Of a DNA stretch of 64,000 bases, positions 10,029 to 18,936 are shown piece after piece; position 1 is the stretch's first letter; every line of letters begins with the position of its first letter. The stretch comes from an uncultured Bacteroidales bacterium (lineage in GTDB: Bacteria > Bacteroidota > Bacteroidia > Bacteroidales > UBA932): positions 85,062 to 149,061 of the forward strand of contig ONOH01000004.1 of NCBI GenBank assembly GCA_900319405.1, written 5' to 3'. A model generated the notes under the pieces. The model did no database searches. It was not told the DNA's origin and was given only the letters and a program-made list of their open reading frames with translations. A program made the position numbers and the translations under genes.

Positions 10029-11672
10029 ATGAAACTCAACAGATATATTCCGGTTTTGATTGCAGGACTCGTTCTGTCGGCCTCTTGTACCGATATGAAC
10101 AAGTTTGTCCCCGCCGAGAGTGGCAGACTGCTCAAGACACAGGTCCAGGAGACCAACGCCGCCGTTCCTTCCCGTGCCGCGGCTTCCTTCTCCGGTCTGT
10201 TCTCCATTATCGGCCAGCCTAACTATTTCGGATATGGTACGCCGGACGATTTCGGTGTGCTGATGATGCTTTTCTGCACCGATCTCGAGAGCGCCGACGC
10301 AACGGCCTCCGACAACAACTACAACTGGTTCTCCGTCTGCGGCGAGCTGTCTTCCCGTAACGCCAACTACCGCAATCCGGTTATCCGTTACAAGGCTCCT
10401 TACGGCATTATCGCCGCCGTGAACGATTTCCTGGCCGGTTTCGGTGAGGATGTGGAAGACCCCGAGAGCATTGCGATGATTGCCCAGGCCAAGGTCCTGC
10501 GCGCCTATTCCTATATGCTCCTGGCCAATGACTTCCAGTTCAACTATACCAATCACAAGAGTGACCCTTGCGTTCCCATCTGTTCCCCGGACGTGGAAGA
10601 TCCCACCAACAATCCCCGCGCCACCGTGGAAGAGATCTACAACATCATCATGTCCGACCTGAACGATGCCGTGACGAATCTTGAAGGCTATACCCGCTCC
10701 AGCAAGAAGTTCATCGACCAGCAGGTTGCTTACGGCATGCGCGCCCGCGCCAACCTGAACATGGGCAACTACGCCGCCGCCGCTGCCGATGCTGAAAAGG
10801 CCGCCTCCGGTTACACGCCCGCTTCCATCGCCGAAGTAAGCAAGCCCACCTTCCAGGACATCAGCGAACACAACTGGATCTGGGGCTATGACATGACGGC
10901 CGATGAAGCCACCAAGTTCAAGTATGCCACCACTTCTTCCTGGCTGCGTTCCTTCTCCGGCTGGGCCTATGCCGCCGGCACCGCCACCTATACCTGCATC
11001 AACAAGATCCTGTACGACAAGATTCCTGCAACGGATGTCCGCAAGGGCTGGTGGCTGGACGAGAACCTCTACTCCCCGCTGCTGGACGGTCTCACCTGGA
11101 GCGCCGGTGACGCCGGCTCCGCCACCGGTCAGGCCATCGCCGACTTCGAGTACGACGACAAGCTCGCTTTCGTTCCCTACACCAACGTGAAGTTCGGCTG
11201 CACCCCGCTGGGAACCACCGACAACGCCGAAGACATGCCCCTGATGCGCGTGGAAGAGATGATTCTCATCCAGGCCGAAGGTTATGCCAAGAGCGGTAAC
11301 GAGGCCAAGGGCCGCCAAATCCTGGAAGACTTCGTGAAAACGTACCGCGATCCTTCCTACAGCGCTGCCGCCGGCGGCCGCTCCTTTGCTGACGAGGTCT
11401 GGTTCCAGCGCCGCGTGGAGCTCTGGGGTGAAGGCTTTGCCATCCACGACACCAAGCGTCTGAACAAGCCCCTGGTCCGTTTCCTTGGCACCCCTTCCAG
11501 CACCAACGTTTCCCCTGCTTTCCGCTTCAACGTTGCCGCCGACGACGGCTGGCTGCTGCTCCGCTTCTCCAACGCCGAGCTGAACACCAACTTCGGCATC
11601 ATTGACAACACGAACGGTGAACTGCCTAAGATGGACCAGAATCCCACCCTTCGCGACGGTGTTACTGACTAA
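10029..11672 (+). CDS. SusD/RagB-family nutrient-binding lipoprotein
   Basis: 547 residues, signal peptide with lipobox (LVLSASC), so it is anchored at the cell surface where it caps the preceding SusC channel. SusD features include the helical TPR-like middle (AKVLRAYSYMLLANDFQ, ATVEEIYNIIMSDLNDAV, QVAYGMRARANLNMGNYAAAAADAEKA) and the C-terminal LMRVEEMILIQAEGYAKSGNEAKG and VWFQRRVELWGEGFAIHDTKRLNKPL blocks. It sits 18 nt after susC and 16 nt before the next lipoprotein gene. The ligand cannot be read from sequence; the co-encoded subtilase suggests peptides rather than glycans. Confidence 0.94.
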   Translation: MKLNRYIPVLIAGLVLSASCTDMNKFVPAESGRLLKTQVQETNAAVPSRAAASFSGLFSIIGQPNYFGYGTPDDFGVLMMLFCTDLESADATASDNNYNWFSVCGELSSRNANYRNPVIRYKAPYGIIAAVNDFLAGFGEDVEDPESIAMIAQAKVLRAYSYMLLANDFQFNYTNHKSDPCVPICSPDVEDPTNNPRATVEEIYNIIMSDLNDAVTNLEGYTRSSKKFIDQQVAYGMRARANLNMGNYAAAAADAEKAASGYTPASIAEVSKPTFQDISEHNWIWGYDMTADEATKFKYATTSSWLRSFSGWAYAAGTATYTCINKILYDKIPATDVRKGWWLDENLYSPLLDGLTWSAGDAGSATGQAIADFEYDDKLAFVPYTNVKFGCTPLGTTDNAEDMPLMRVEEMILIQAEGYAKSGNEAKGRQILEDFVKTYRDPSYSAAAGGRSFADEVWFQRRVELWGEGFAIHDTKRLNKPLVRFLGTPSSTNVSPAFRFNVAADDGWLLLRFSNAELNTNFGIIDNTNGELPKMDQNPTLRDGVTD

Positions 11673-11688
11673 TTAATCCGCAGCACGT

Positions 11689-14046
11689 ATGAAAAAGTAT
11701 TTCAATATCATTCTTGCAAGCGCCCTGGCCGCTCTGACCGTGCTTTCCTGCGCCAAGCAGGAGCAGGCCTATGAGCCCGGCACGCCCGATCCCAGCGGTT
11801 GCTACGGCGTATTCTTCCCTTCCCAGGATGCAATGGGAAGCCACACCTACGATCCCAGCATGGAGAAGTCCGTGAGCATTACCGTAACCCGTACCAATAC
11901 CAGCGGTGCCATTACGGTTCCCTTCACCACGACGGTTTCCGATGAGGGTGTCTTCAACTTCGGCAGCATTACCTTTGCCGACGGCCAGTCCGAGACCGAG
12001 CTGGACGTTACCTTCCCTTCCGCCCCGGAAGGAAAGCAGCTGTCCTTCTCTGTCCAGCTGGACGATGACAATACCTACATCTCCCACTATAACAGCGGAG
12101 CCATTGCCCTTGATTTCTCCGTGCTCGTCGTTTCCTGGCAGTATTTCCTGAATCCTTCGACGAAGGAGAAAGCCGTAGTAGAGTTTACCCAGAACTGGTG
12201 GGGCGAGACGGCCTGGTGCTACATCAAATACTACGAGGTGGACGGTGTGCGCACCTGCCAGACCGAAACCTTCCGCCACTTCGACGGAAAGGAATACAAC
12301 GACAATGCCGGTTTCTGGGGCTATGGTCCGGATCACGAGTGGACCTTCACCTGGTATCCCAAGGAGAAGGATGCCGACGGAAACCAGTATATCTGGCTGC
12401 ACTCCCAGTTCACCGGTTACCACCACAGTTCTTACGACACGGACGTGTGGGTTTACGACGGCTGGGGAATGGATGCCGTATATAGCGGAAAGGATGTGGG
12501 TGACTGGCTCAGCTGCATCAAGGCCGGCAAGTATCCTTATGGCTACTATGACGGAAACGGCGGCTTCTACTTCTATTCCCAGTGGTATTATATGACCGGC
12601 GTGGGCGGATGGCAGGTAGCCACCCTGGACAATGTCGGTATCGCCGAGGGCTTCACCCGCGTGGATTACAGCCTGGAGATGGTCGGGGATTATTCCCAGG
12701 AGGGTGTAACGCCCGTTTATGTGAAAGCCGGTGCCGATGTCGTTTCCCTGAAGTATGCCGTGTATGAAGGAGAACTGAATTCTGCCCAGATGGCTGCCCG
12801 TTTCGAAGCCATCAAGGCCGGTACGGAGCCCACGGAAAGCTTCGACGAGTTTGAGCTCGACGAGGAGGAGGCCAAGAACTACGGCGCCTTCGGCATTGCT
12901 CCCGAGACCAGCGGTACCTACACCGTGCTGGCTGTCGCCTGCGACAAGGAGGACAAGATGCAGAACGAGGCCAGTGTGGTCGTGAACCACATCTGCGCCG
13001 CCGACACCGAGAAGAACCTGGTAAAGGTATCGGTCTTCACCGAGGACACGCCTGCCCGTTACGAGGAGCTCCACAGCTATGATTCCTTCGCCTATTACAT
13101 CTGCGGAAAGGACCTCACCGCCGTGCACGTAGGTTTCTTCACGGAAGAGGATATCAAGAAGAACAGTATTGATCTTGCGGTGGCTTTGGTTAAGGCGGAT
13201 GCCTCCAAGTATGCTGTCAACAAAGACGTCCTCAAGCAAATCAATGCCGACGGCGGTTACTATACCGTTCAGTCCAATGTGCCGCCCAAGACCACTGTCT
13301 ACGTGGTTGTCTGGGCCACCAACGGAGCCCTGGACGGCTATGCGGTGGATACCTACACCACCGATCCGCTCCCCTATGTCTGGAACAGCCTGGGCAAGGG
13401 AAAGATCAACGACGGTTTCTTCACTTCGATGTTTGGAAAGAGCGATATCACGGTCGAATGCGATGTATTCGAAGAAGCCACCACGCCTGGCCTGTATATG
13501 GTCACCGGCTTCCAGTGTGCCCTAACGGCCGCCTTCTTTGGTGTTGACATGGAAACCATGGCCAAATATGAGGGTGGAAACTGGAGAAATGCCGAGGTGG
13601 TGATTGACGCTTCCGACCCCAAGGCCGTCTTTATTGAGGCCCAGGATTATGGTGTTTGCGTCAACGCCCAGGCTTATGGATTCATTATGATTGAGACCGA
13701 TAAAGTCGGAACGCTGGAAAACGGTGTCATCACATGGCCCAAGGACAAGATGTATGTTGGTTTCCCTGTAGAGGGCAAGTGGTACTTTGGTAACGGCAAC
13801 GAAACGTTCAGCATAACGCTTCCTTCCGCCGTATCCCCCACCGCCGTTCCCACCAGGGTTTCCGCCCGCGGCGGCCAGGTGAAGGACTATATACTCAGTT
13901 CCGGCGCTTCTGTTTACAACAGGCCCGTTGTGAAATACGAGCGTGAAGTAAAGCCCGTGAGCGTCAAGACCGTCAAGCTGGAGAACGTCCGCAAGGAAAA
14001 GGATGCCACCAGAGGCATCGACAAACCCCTTGAGCGGGCTCGCTGA
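11689..14046 (+). CDS. Large surface lipoprotein of the SusCD operon, function unknown
   Basis: 785 residues with lipobox (ALTVLSC). An N-terminal beta-sandwich of Calx-beta-like composition (about residues 55-145: SVSITVTRTNTSGAITVPFTT, FADGQSETELDVTF) is followed by aromatic-rich beta sequence (QNWWGETAWCYIKYYEV, WTFTWYPKE) and two Ig-like stretches. I see no enzyme motif. Its position right after susD is where these operons usually encode a surface glycan- or peptide-binding lipoprotein, and that is the likeliest role, by inference only. Confidence 0.72.
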   Translation: MKKYFNIILASALAALTVLSCAKQEQAYEPGTPDPSGCYGVFFPSQDAMGSHTYDPSMEKSVSITVTRTNTSGAITVPFTTTVSDEGVFNFGSITFADGQSETELDVTFPSAPEGKQLSFSVQLDDDNTYISHYNSGAIALDFSVLVVSWQYFLNPSTKEKAVVEFTQNWWGETAWCYIKYYEVDGVRTCQTETFRHFDGKEYNDNAGFWGYGPDHEWTFTWYPKEKDADGNQYIWLHSQFTGYHHSSYDTDVWVYDGWGMDAVYSGKDVGDWLSCIKAGKYPYGYYDGNGGFYFYSQWYYMTGVGGWQVATLDNVGIAEGFTRVDYSLEMVGDYSQEGVTPVYVKAGADVVSLKYAVYEGELNSAQMAARFEAIKAGTEPTESFDEFELDEEEAKNYGAFGIAPETSGTYTVLAVACDKEDKMQNEASVVVNHICAADTEKNLVKVSVFTEDTPARYEELHSYDSFAYYICGKDLTAVHVGFFTEEDIKKNSIDLAVALVKADASKYAVNKDVLKQINADGGYYTVQSNVPPKTTVYVVVWATNGALDGYAVDTYTTDPLPYVWNSLGKGKINDGFFTSMFGKSDITVECDVFEEATTPGLYMVTGFQCALTAAFFGVDMETMAKYEGGNWRNAEVVIDASDPKAVFIEAQDYGVCVNAQAYGFIMIETDKVGTLENGVITWPKDKMYVGFPVEGKWYFGNGNETFSITLPSAVSPTAVPTRVSARGGQVKDYILSSGASVYNRPVVKYEREVKPVSVKTVKLENVRKEKDATRGIDKPLERAR

Positions 14047-14071
14047 CATAAGTAATTGATTATCTGACAAT

Positions 14072-14100
14072 GAGGACCCGGTGTATCGTCACCGGGCCTC
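14072..14100 (+). other. Intercistronic hairpin
   Basis: CCCGGTG (14077-14083) pairs with CACCGGG (14090-14096), extended by GAG/CTC, in the 74-nt gap between the large lipoprotein gene and the subtilase gene. No T-run follows, so an mRNA-stabilising or processing element is more likely than a full terminator. Confidence 0.5.
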
Positions 14101-14120
14101 TTGTCGTAAAAAGCAGTCGA

Positions 14121-16196
14121 ATGAAAATCAAGTATTTCCTCTATGTGTGCGGCGCGGCGGTGACCCTAGCCTCGTGCCGTCAGGAAAAACTCGCGGAAGA
14201 AATCCCGGAGACGGCCCCCATCATCCGGATCGGCGAGGAGATTTCCACGGATGCCGTGCTGGTGAAGTTCTCGGCCCCGCTGTCCGACACCCGGCTCAGG
14301 GACGTGGAAGCCGCCGGCGGAGTGAAGCTGCGCAAGATCTTTCCTTCCACCCCCGGCAAGGAGGCCCTGGAAAGGGAGTTCGGCCTGGACCGCTGGTATG
14401 AGGCTGTCCTGGATGAAGGGGACGACGTTCACGCCAAGGCGATGGAAATCGCCCGTATCGGCCACGTGGAAGTGGTGGAATACGATGCCATTCCTACCAA
14501 GAGCAGCGACGGAAGGGCCTATGCTGCCCCGACCGCCACAAAGGCCGAGGGTGTCGTTTTCAACGACCCCTATCTGAACTATCAGTGGCACTATAAGAAC
14601 TATGGGAACCCCGCTTACTCCAAAACAAGCGTGGCCGGTGCCGACATCAATGTCTTAGATGTGTGGGCTGGCCTCAGCTGCGGCGATCCGGATATCGTGG
14701 TGGCCGTAGTGGACGAAGGCGTGAAGTGGTCTCACCCGGACCTCCAGGACAATATGTGGGTAAACACCAAGGAGATTCCGGACAACGGTATTGACGATGA
14801 CGGAAACGGCTATGTGGACGACGTTTACGGATTCAACTTTGTCACTGCCAAGCAGGCCGAAAAGGATGCTCCCTGGACCGACGGCGCCATCAGCTGGGAC
14901 AAGGGACAGTATGACTCCAGGGGCCAGTGGCAGGGGGATTCCGGCCACGGAACCCACTGCGCCGGCACCATCGCCGCCGTGAACAACAACGGAAAGGGCG
15001 TGGCCGGTGTGGCCGGCGGCTCCGGAAAGAAAGACGGCTGCCGCATCATGAGCTGCCAGATTTTCTCCGGAACCAGCGGTGCCCACGTTGCCGGAACGGC
15101 ACGCGCCATCAAGTATGCGGCCGATATGGGCGCCTCCATCATCTCCTGCTCCTTCGGCTATACCTCGTCCTTTTCTTCGGACGACGACTATATCAGGCGC
15201 GTCGGAACGGCCGAGATCGATGCCGTCCATTACTTCGAGGCTTCGAAGAACAACTCCGTTCTCAACGGCGGCATCGCCATTTTTGCCGCGGGGAACGACA
15301 ATCACAACTTCGCCCATTATCCGGGCGGGTTCTACGACATCATTAGCGTGTCGGCCTTCGGCCCGGACGGACTCCCTACGTATTACACCAATTACGGGCC
15401 CGGCTGCAACATCGCCGCTCCCGGCGGAGAAGCCTATCATATCGTGAACCGGTGGGAGTCCATGGTCCTTTCCACCCTGCCTTCCGAGCTTTCACAGCTG
15501 GGTTTTGACGGAAAGATGGAAAAGGGCCTGGATTATGGCTATATGCAGGGGACTTCGATGGCCTGCCCGCACGTGAGCGGCGTGGTGGCCCTGGGTCTTT
15601 CCTATGCCAAGAAACTGGGCAAAACCTACGACCGCGACGAATTCAAGCGGATGATCCTGGCCTCGGTGAACGATATCGACCAGCGCATTAGCACCACCTC
15701 ATCCAAGAGTTATGCCTATGCGCAGAAGGACCTGGTCCTGGCCCCCTATTACCACCAGATGGGAACGGGCGCCATCGACTCCTGGCGGCTGATGATGCAC
15801 ATCGAAGGGATTCCCACCCTTACCGCGCAGACGGGCAAGAGCCAGTGGATCGACCTGACATCGGCCTTCGGAACGGCTTCGGTGAGCCTTACCTACCTGA
15901 AGGTGGAGGTGCCGGACGCCACGGTTTCTTCGCTGGGACTGCAGAAGATTGAACCCACCAATGCCGGCAAGTACCCGGCGGTGGTGGACGCGAACGGCTA
16001 TGCCTATGTGCAGTTCGGACGCCTGTATGTCCAGCCTTCCAAGCTGGGTTCCGGCAAAATCAAGATTACGGCCGTGGGCGGCGGCAGCCATGTAGGTGGC
16101 GGCTCCAACCCTCCCGGCGGCATGGAAATCTCCCAGGAAATCTCTCTCATCGCCCGGGATGTTCCCGGCGGCAACGGTACAGGAGGATGGTTATGA
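14121..16196 (+). CDS. Lipoprotein subtilisin-like serine protease (S8 family)
   Basis: 691 residues from ATG 14121; the upstream in-frame ATG at 14070 adds a stretch without a signal peptide. A lipobox (AAVTLASC) anchors it. An inhibitor-like prodomain (about 45-125) precedes the S8 catalytic domain with the full triad: Asp198 (VAVVDEGVKWSHPDL), His276 (DSGHGTHCAGT) and Ser479 (MQGTSMACPHVSG). The oxyanion-hole Asn is in IFAAGNDNHN. A C-terminal beta domain follows. It is in the SusCD operon and overlaps the next gene by 4 nt. It probably cleaves extracellular protein so that SusCD can import the products. Confidence 0.92.
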   Translation: MKIKYFLYVCGAAVTLASCRQEKLAEEIPETAPIIRIGEEISTDAVLVKFSAPLSDTRLRDVEAAGGVKLRKIFPSTPGKEALEREFGLDRWYEAVLDEGDDVHAKAMEIARIGHVEVVEYDAIPTKSSDGRAYAAPTATKAEGVVFNDPYLNYQWHYKNYGNPAYSKTSVAGADINVLDVWAGLSCGDPDIVVAVVDEGVKWSHPDLQDNMWVNTKEIPDNGIDDDGNGYVDDVYGFNFVTAKQAEKDAPWTDGAISWDKGQYDSRGQWQGDSGHGTHCAGTIAAVNNNGKGVAGVAGGSGKKDGCRIMSCQIFSGTSGAHVAGTARAIKYAADMGASIISCSFGYTSSFSSDDDYIRRVGTAEIDAVHYFEASKNNSVLNGGIAIFAAGNDNHNFAHYPGGFYDIISVSAFGPDGLPTYYTNYGPGCNIAAPGGEAYHIVNRWESMVLSTLPSELSQLGFDGKMEKGLDYGYMQGTSMACPHVSGVVALGLSYAKKLGKTYDRDEFKRMILASVNDIDQRISTTSSKSYAYAQKDLVLAPYYHQMGTGAIDSWRLMMHIEGIPTLTAQTGKSQWIDLTSAFGTASVSLTYLKVEVPDATVSSLGLQKIEPTNAGKYPAVVDANGYAYVQFGRLYVQPSKLGSGKIKITAVGGGSHVGGGSNPPGGMEISQEISLIARDVPGGNGTGGWL

Positions 16197-16627
16197 TGAA
16201 AAAGTTTTTTGCAATGGCAATGCTGCTGCTGGGCCTGGTGGCCTGCGGCGAGCAAAACAAGCAAACCCCCGACACGCCGACCTTTACCAAAGACGGTATC
16301 GTGGGCATCTGGGAGCTCACTTCCGTGAGCACCAAGGCCACGGTGGGGTCCGAGACGGTTTTTGTCTATGTGCAGTTCGAGTCTTCCGGCAGCTTTACGC
16401 TGTACCAGAAGATTGGTTCCGGACGCTACACCAAGTTCGAGGGAACCTTCTCCGTCACCGAAGACGGCAAACTGGGCGGCAAGTACGCCAACGGCACGGC
16501 CTGGGGTCCGTACGAGGGCTCCGTTTCCGGCTCCACGCTCAGCCTGACCCCGGTCGGCGGCAACGAAGTGGATACCTATAAGAAAATTGCCGAAATTCCC
16601 GCTTCTGTCCTCTCCGACCTGTATTAA
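16193..16627 (+). CDS. Small lipocalin-like lipoprotein
   Basis: 144 residues, lipobox LLGLVAC. The mature part begins KDGIVGIWELTSVSTKA and continues with short strands ending in SLTPVGGNEVDTYKKI, the pattern of the lipocalin-like lipoproteins common in Bacteroidales. ATG 16193 overlaps the subtilase stop (ATGA) and sits 6 nt after a strong AGGAGG (16181-16186); ATG 16196 is an equally possible start. It is the last gene of the SusCD/protease operon. Role unknown; possibly ligand binding or an inhibitor of the adjacent protease. Confidence 0.75.
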   Translation: MMKKFFAMAMLLLGLVACGEQNKQTPDTPTFTKDGIVGIWELTSVSTKATVGSETVFVYVQFESSGSFTLYQKIGSGRYTKFEGTFSVTEDGKLGGKYANGTAWGPYEGSVSGSTLSLTPVGGNEVDTYKKIAEIPASVLSDLY

Positions 16628-16658
16628 GCACGAGTAAAAATATATATTGTAAACAATC

Positions 16659-16790
16659 ATGATTATGAAAAAACTTTATGATGCTCCCACAACGGAGGTT
16701 GTGGACATTAAAACTGAAGCCGGCATCCTCTCCGGCAGTTTAGACCCGCTTAATCCTTTCACCCCCGGCGGTGACCCGCTTAATCCTTAA
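16659..16790 (+). CDS. Microprotein of the Y-P-E-S family, copy 1 (upstream of fimbrillin-like gene)
   Basis: 43 codons that ordinary gene callers would miss. The core is YDAPTTEVVDIKTEAGIL followed by SGS. The tail contains two copies of DPLNP separated by a Gly/Pro linker, ending at the stop. There is no signal peptide or membrane segment. It lies 31 nt after the lipocalin gene and 12 nt before the fimbrillin-like lipoprotein gene. Three more ORFs in this window (35537, 37164 and 63690) share the Y-x2-P-x2-[EN] ... E-[GA] ... S core, which supports translation. Function unknown. The start could be ATG 16659 or, two codons later, ATG 16665. Confidence 0.72.
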   Translation: MIMKKLYDAPTTEVVDIKTEAGILSGSLDPLNPFTPGGDPLNP

Positions 16791-16802
16791 ACAAAGAACG
16801 CC

Positions 16803-18440
16803 ATGAAGACTTTAAGAATTTTCAGCATCATTGTACTGGCCCTTGCTCTGGTCGCCTGCGTCAAAGAGAATGACGTAAACGTGGAGCCTGCTAAGGAGAG
16901 GACATTGCACTTTACCGCAACCATTGCGGCTCCAGCAGCAACCAAAACTACCTATGACGAGGATGGAGGAACGATTAACGTAGTGTGGAAAACGGGGGAT
17001 GAAATTGCCCTGGTTCACAACAATGTAAAAAACATTGCCACGGTAACGGCGGTCGACGAATCGGGTAAAGCCACCATTGAAGCAGACATCACCGGCAGCC
17101 CGTCGGACAACGACGATGTGGTGCTGGCCTACCCGGCCGATGCCGTTGCTGCGGCAGTCCCAGTTGGAACGTTCCCTTTTACTCCCTCCCCCTCGTGTTG
17201 GAATAAAGTGAAAGGCCAGGATGGAACGCTGGACTATATCCAGAACAATATCGACTTCCGTCTAGGAAATGGAAAACTATCCGTTAATGGAGACGATGCT
17301 TCGCTCAAGGAGAGCGTATCCATGCCCAGTTTCATTTCCATCTGGAAGATCTCCCTTCAGTCCGAATCGTCCAACCCTTTCAACACTTTCAGTATAAGTG
17401 TTTCCGTAGCGGAACAAGTTCAAGCAGCGGCGAGTAGCGCTACTCCCAAAAGTACTTTTTACCTCTGTGTGGTCCCTGCACTGTTTCCTTCCGGGAAACT
17501 GACCATTGACACCACCTGGAAAGGGATAAGGTATATTTATACGAAGGTAGGAGGTGTTACCCTCACCGCCGGCAAGTACTACCAAAGCACGGTAACAATG
17601 ACCAATGTCGATGCTCCGCTCCCTGGTGTGTTCAGCGTGTCGGAGGGACAGACGGTTAAATTCTCCAAAGGAAACCTGCAGGCCACTTATAACGGTTCAT
17701 CCTGGATTTGGACGTTTGCCGCCAACCAGTGGGACTACATCGGCAATGCAGCTGGCAATACCAGCATCAATGGCAATGGCACCTTATCTTCCGCTGGAAC
17801 TGTTGACATGTTCGGCTGGGTCGGCATGTCAAGCACTGTTTTGACGGGAGACATTGCCAAGTATGGTATCAGCAATAGTACTACCGCTTCGGATTACAGT
17901 ACAGATGCTGGTGAAAGACTGATGAGCGACTGGGGTGTAGCCGTCAACGCAGTGTATCTCGGCGGCTATAACGACTGGCGCACGCTGACAGGTCAAAATT
18001 CCGGCGAGTGGAAATACCTGCTCGAAACTCGTTCAGCAAGCACGGTTAACGGAACGCCCAATGCCCGTTTTTGCAAGGCTACGGTGAATAGTGTCCCCGG
18101 TCTGGTGATTTTTGCAGATACCTATACGCATCCTATCGGTGTTACTGCTCCTAAAAACATCAACTTCCCCCCTGCCGCTTTTACTGGCAACAGTTGGTCC
18201 GGAGACGATTGGACTGCCATGGAAATGGCGGGATGTGTCTTCCTGCCTGCTGCGGGTTATCGCTCGGGGGCGACGATAAACAACGCCGGTACAGAGGGCT
18301 GGTACTGGTCAAATTCAACTCATGCCTCCGACGCCGGCTGGGCTGGGCGTCTGTACTTCTGGAGTGGTGACGTAAATGGCTGGGCCAACAAAAATGTGGA
18401 ACGCGGCTTCTCTGTCCGTCTTGTTCGCAATGCCAATTAA
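16803..18440 (+). CDS. Fimbrillin-like/FISUMP lipoprotein
   Basis: 545 residues, lipobox LALALVAC. The N-terminal half is fimbrillin-like: LHFTATIAAP...TKTTYDEDGG, VVWKTGDEIALV and a DVVLAYPAD strand. The C-terminal half (about 280-545) is the FISUMP (Fibrobacter succinogenes major paralogous) type, with VKFSKGNLQATY, WDYIGNA, MFGWVGMSS, GYNDWRTLTGQNSGEW, CVFLPAAGYRSG, WYWSNSTH and a terminal FSVRLVRN. It is probably a surface-exposed, possibly polymerising or adhesive, lipoprotein. The microprotein gene precedes it by 12 nt. The middle region uses more A/T-ending codons than the SusCD genes. Confidence 0.82.
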   Translation: MKTLRIFSIIVLALALVACVKENDVNVEPAKERTLHFTATIAAPAATKTTYDEDGGTINVVWKTGDEIALVHNNVKNIATVTAVDESGKATIEADITGSPSDNDDVVLAYPADAVAAAVPVGTFPFTPSPSCWNKVKGQDGTLDYIQNNIDFRLGNGKLSVNGDDASLKESVSMPSFISIWKISLQSESSNPFNTFSISVSVAEQVQAAASSATPKSTFYLCVVPALFPSGKLTIDTTWKGIRYIYTKVGGVTLTAGKYYQSTVTMTNVDAPLPGVFSVSEGQTVKFSKGNLQATYNGSSWIWTFAANQWDYIGNAAGNTSINGNGTLSSAGTVDMFGWVGMSSTVLTGDIAKYGISNSTTASDYSTDAGERLMSDWGVAVNAVYLGGYNDWRTLTGQNSGEWKYLLETRSASTVNGTPNARFCKATVNSVPGLVIFADTYTHPIGVTAPKNINFPPAAFTGNSWSGDDWTAMEMAGCVFLPAAGYRSGATINNAGTEGWYWSNSTHASDAGWAGRLYFWSGDVNGWANKNVERGFSVRLVRNAN

Positions 18441-18489
18441 CATTTAATGGCACAGGAACAAAACGCTGTGCGAAATAGAGAATTAACTT

Positions 18490-18524
18490 GCTGCCATCCC
18501 ACCCCGGGGTGGCGGCGTGTTTTA
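18490..18524 (+). terminator. Putative terminator after the fimbrillin-like gene
   Basis: A palindrome CCACCCC/GGGGTGG (18499-18512), with outer GCC/GGC pairing, is followed by GTGTTTTA. The stem is strong but the T-run is short and interrupted. Confidence 0.45.
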
Positions 18525-18541
18525 GCATACCCAACTTCGAT

Positions 18542-18572
18542 TTTGTCGCGCACTAAAATTTCACTATATTTG
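18542..18572 (+). promoter_or_regulatory. Bacteroidetes-type promoter for hipBA
   Basis: TTTG (18542-18545), a 19-nt spacer, then TATATTTG (18565-18572), a full match to the TTTG/TAnnTTTG consensus. The hipB start is 52 nt downstream. Operator half-sites for HipB autoregulation cannot be picked out with certainty. Confidence 0.72.
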
Positions 18573-18624
18573 CATAAGATATTATTACTTATGTGTGTTA
18601 TCAAATTGTAATACATAAAATACT

Positions 18625-18936
18625 ATGCAATATAGACTTGATAATTATAGCCGAAATCCACAGATGCTGATGGACCGCCTCGCACAAAACTGTAAGGCCA
18701 GGCGTCTCGAAAAAGGGTATAGCAGAAGAACTCTTGCCGAAATCATCGGCGTTCCCGCTCCAACGATAGCCCGCTTTGAGCAAACGGGGAACATTTCCCT
18801 CAAGTCCCTGTGCATGCTGGTCATCGAATTTGATTTCTTCGATGAGCTGAGCGCAATAATGGACCATACTAAATACACAACGTCCGCCGAGCTCGAAAGA
18901 ATCAACCAAAACAACAACAGGAAGAGAGGAAGATGA
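18625..18936 (+). CDS. hipB: HipB-like XRE-family antitoxin/regulator
   Basis: 103 residues with a single helix-turn-helix of the Cro/CI type (about 23-78: KARRLEKGYSRRTLAEIIGVPAPTIARFEQTG split over helices 1-4) and a basic, Asn/Arg-rich tail (NQNNNRKRGR). It should bind the operon promoter and neutralise the kinase encoded next. The stop codon overlaps the kinase start (ATGA), a typical toxin-antitoxin coupling with the antitoxin first, as in Escherichia coli hipBA. Confidence 0.83.
   Translation: MQYRLDNYSRNPQMLMDRLAQNCKARRLEKGYSRRTLAEIIGVPAPTIARFEQTGNISLKSLCMLVIEFDFFDELSAIMDHTKYTTSAELERINQNNNRKRGR

Noticed and set aside
7113-11447. A 1,444-codon open frame antisense to susC and susD
   Set aside because: The highly biased codons of the susC/susD genes keep the complementary frame free of stops. 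The translation is low-complexity Val/Gly/His/Ala-rich with no domain.
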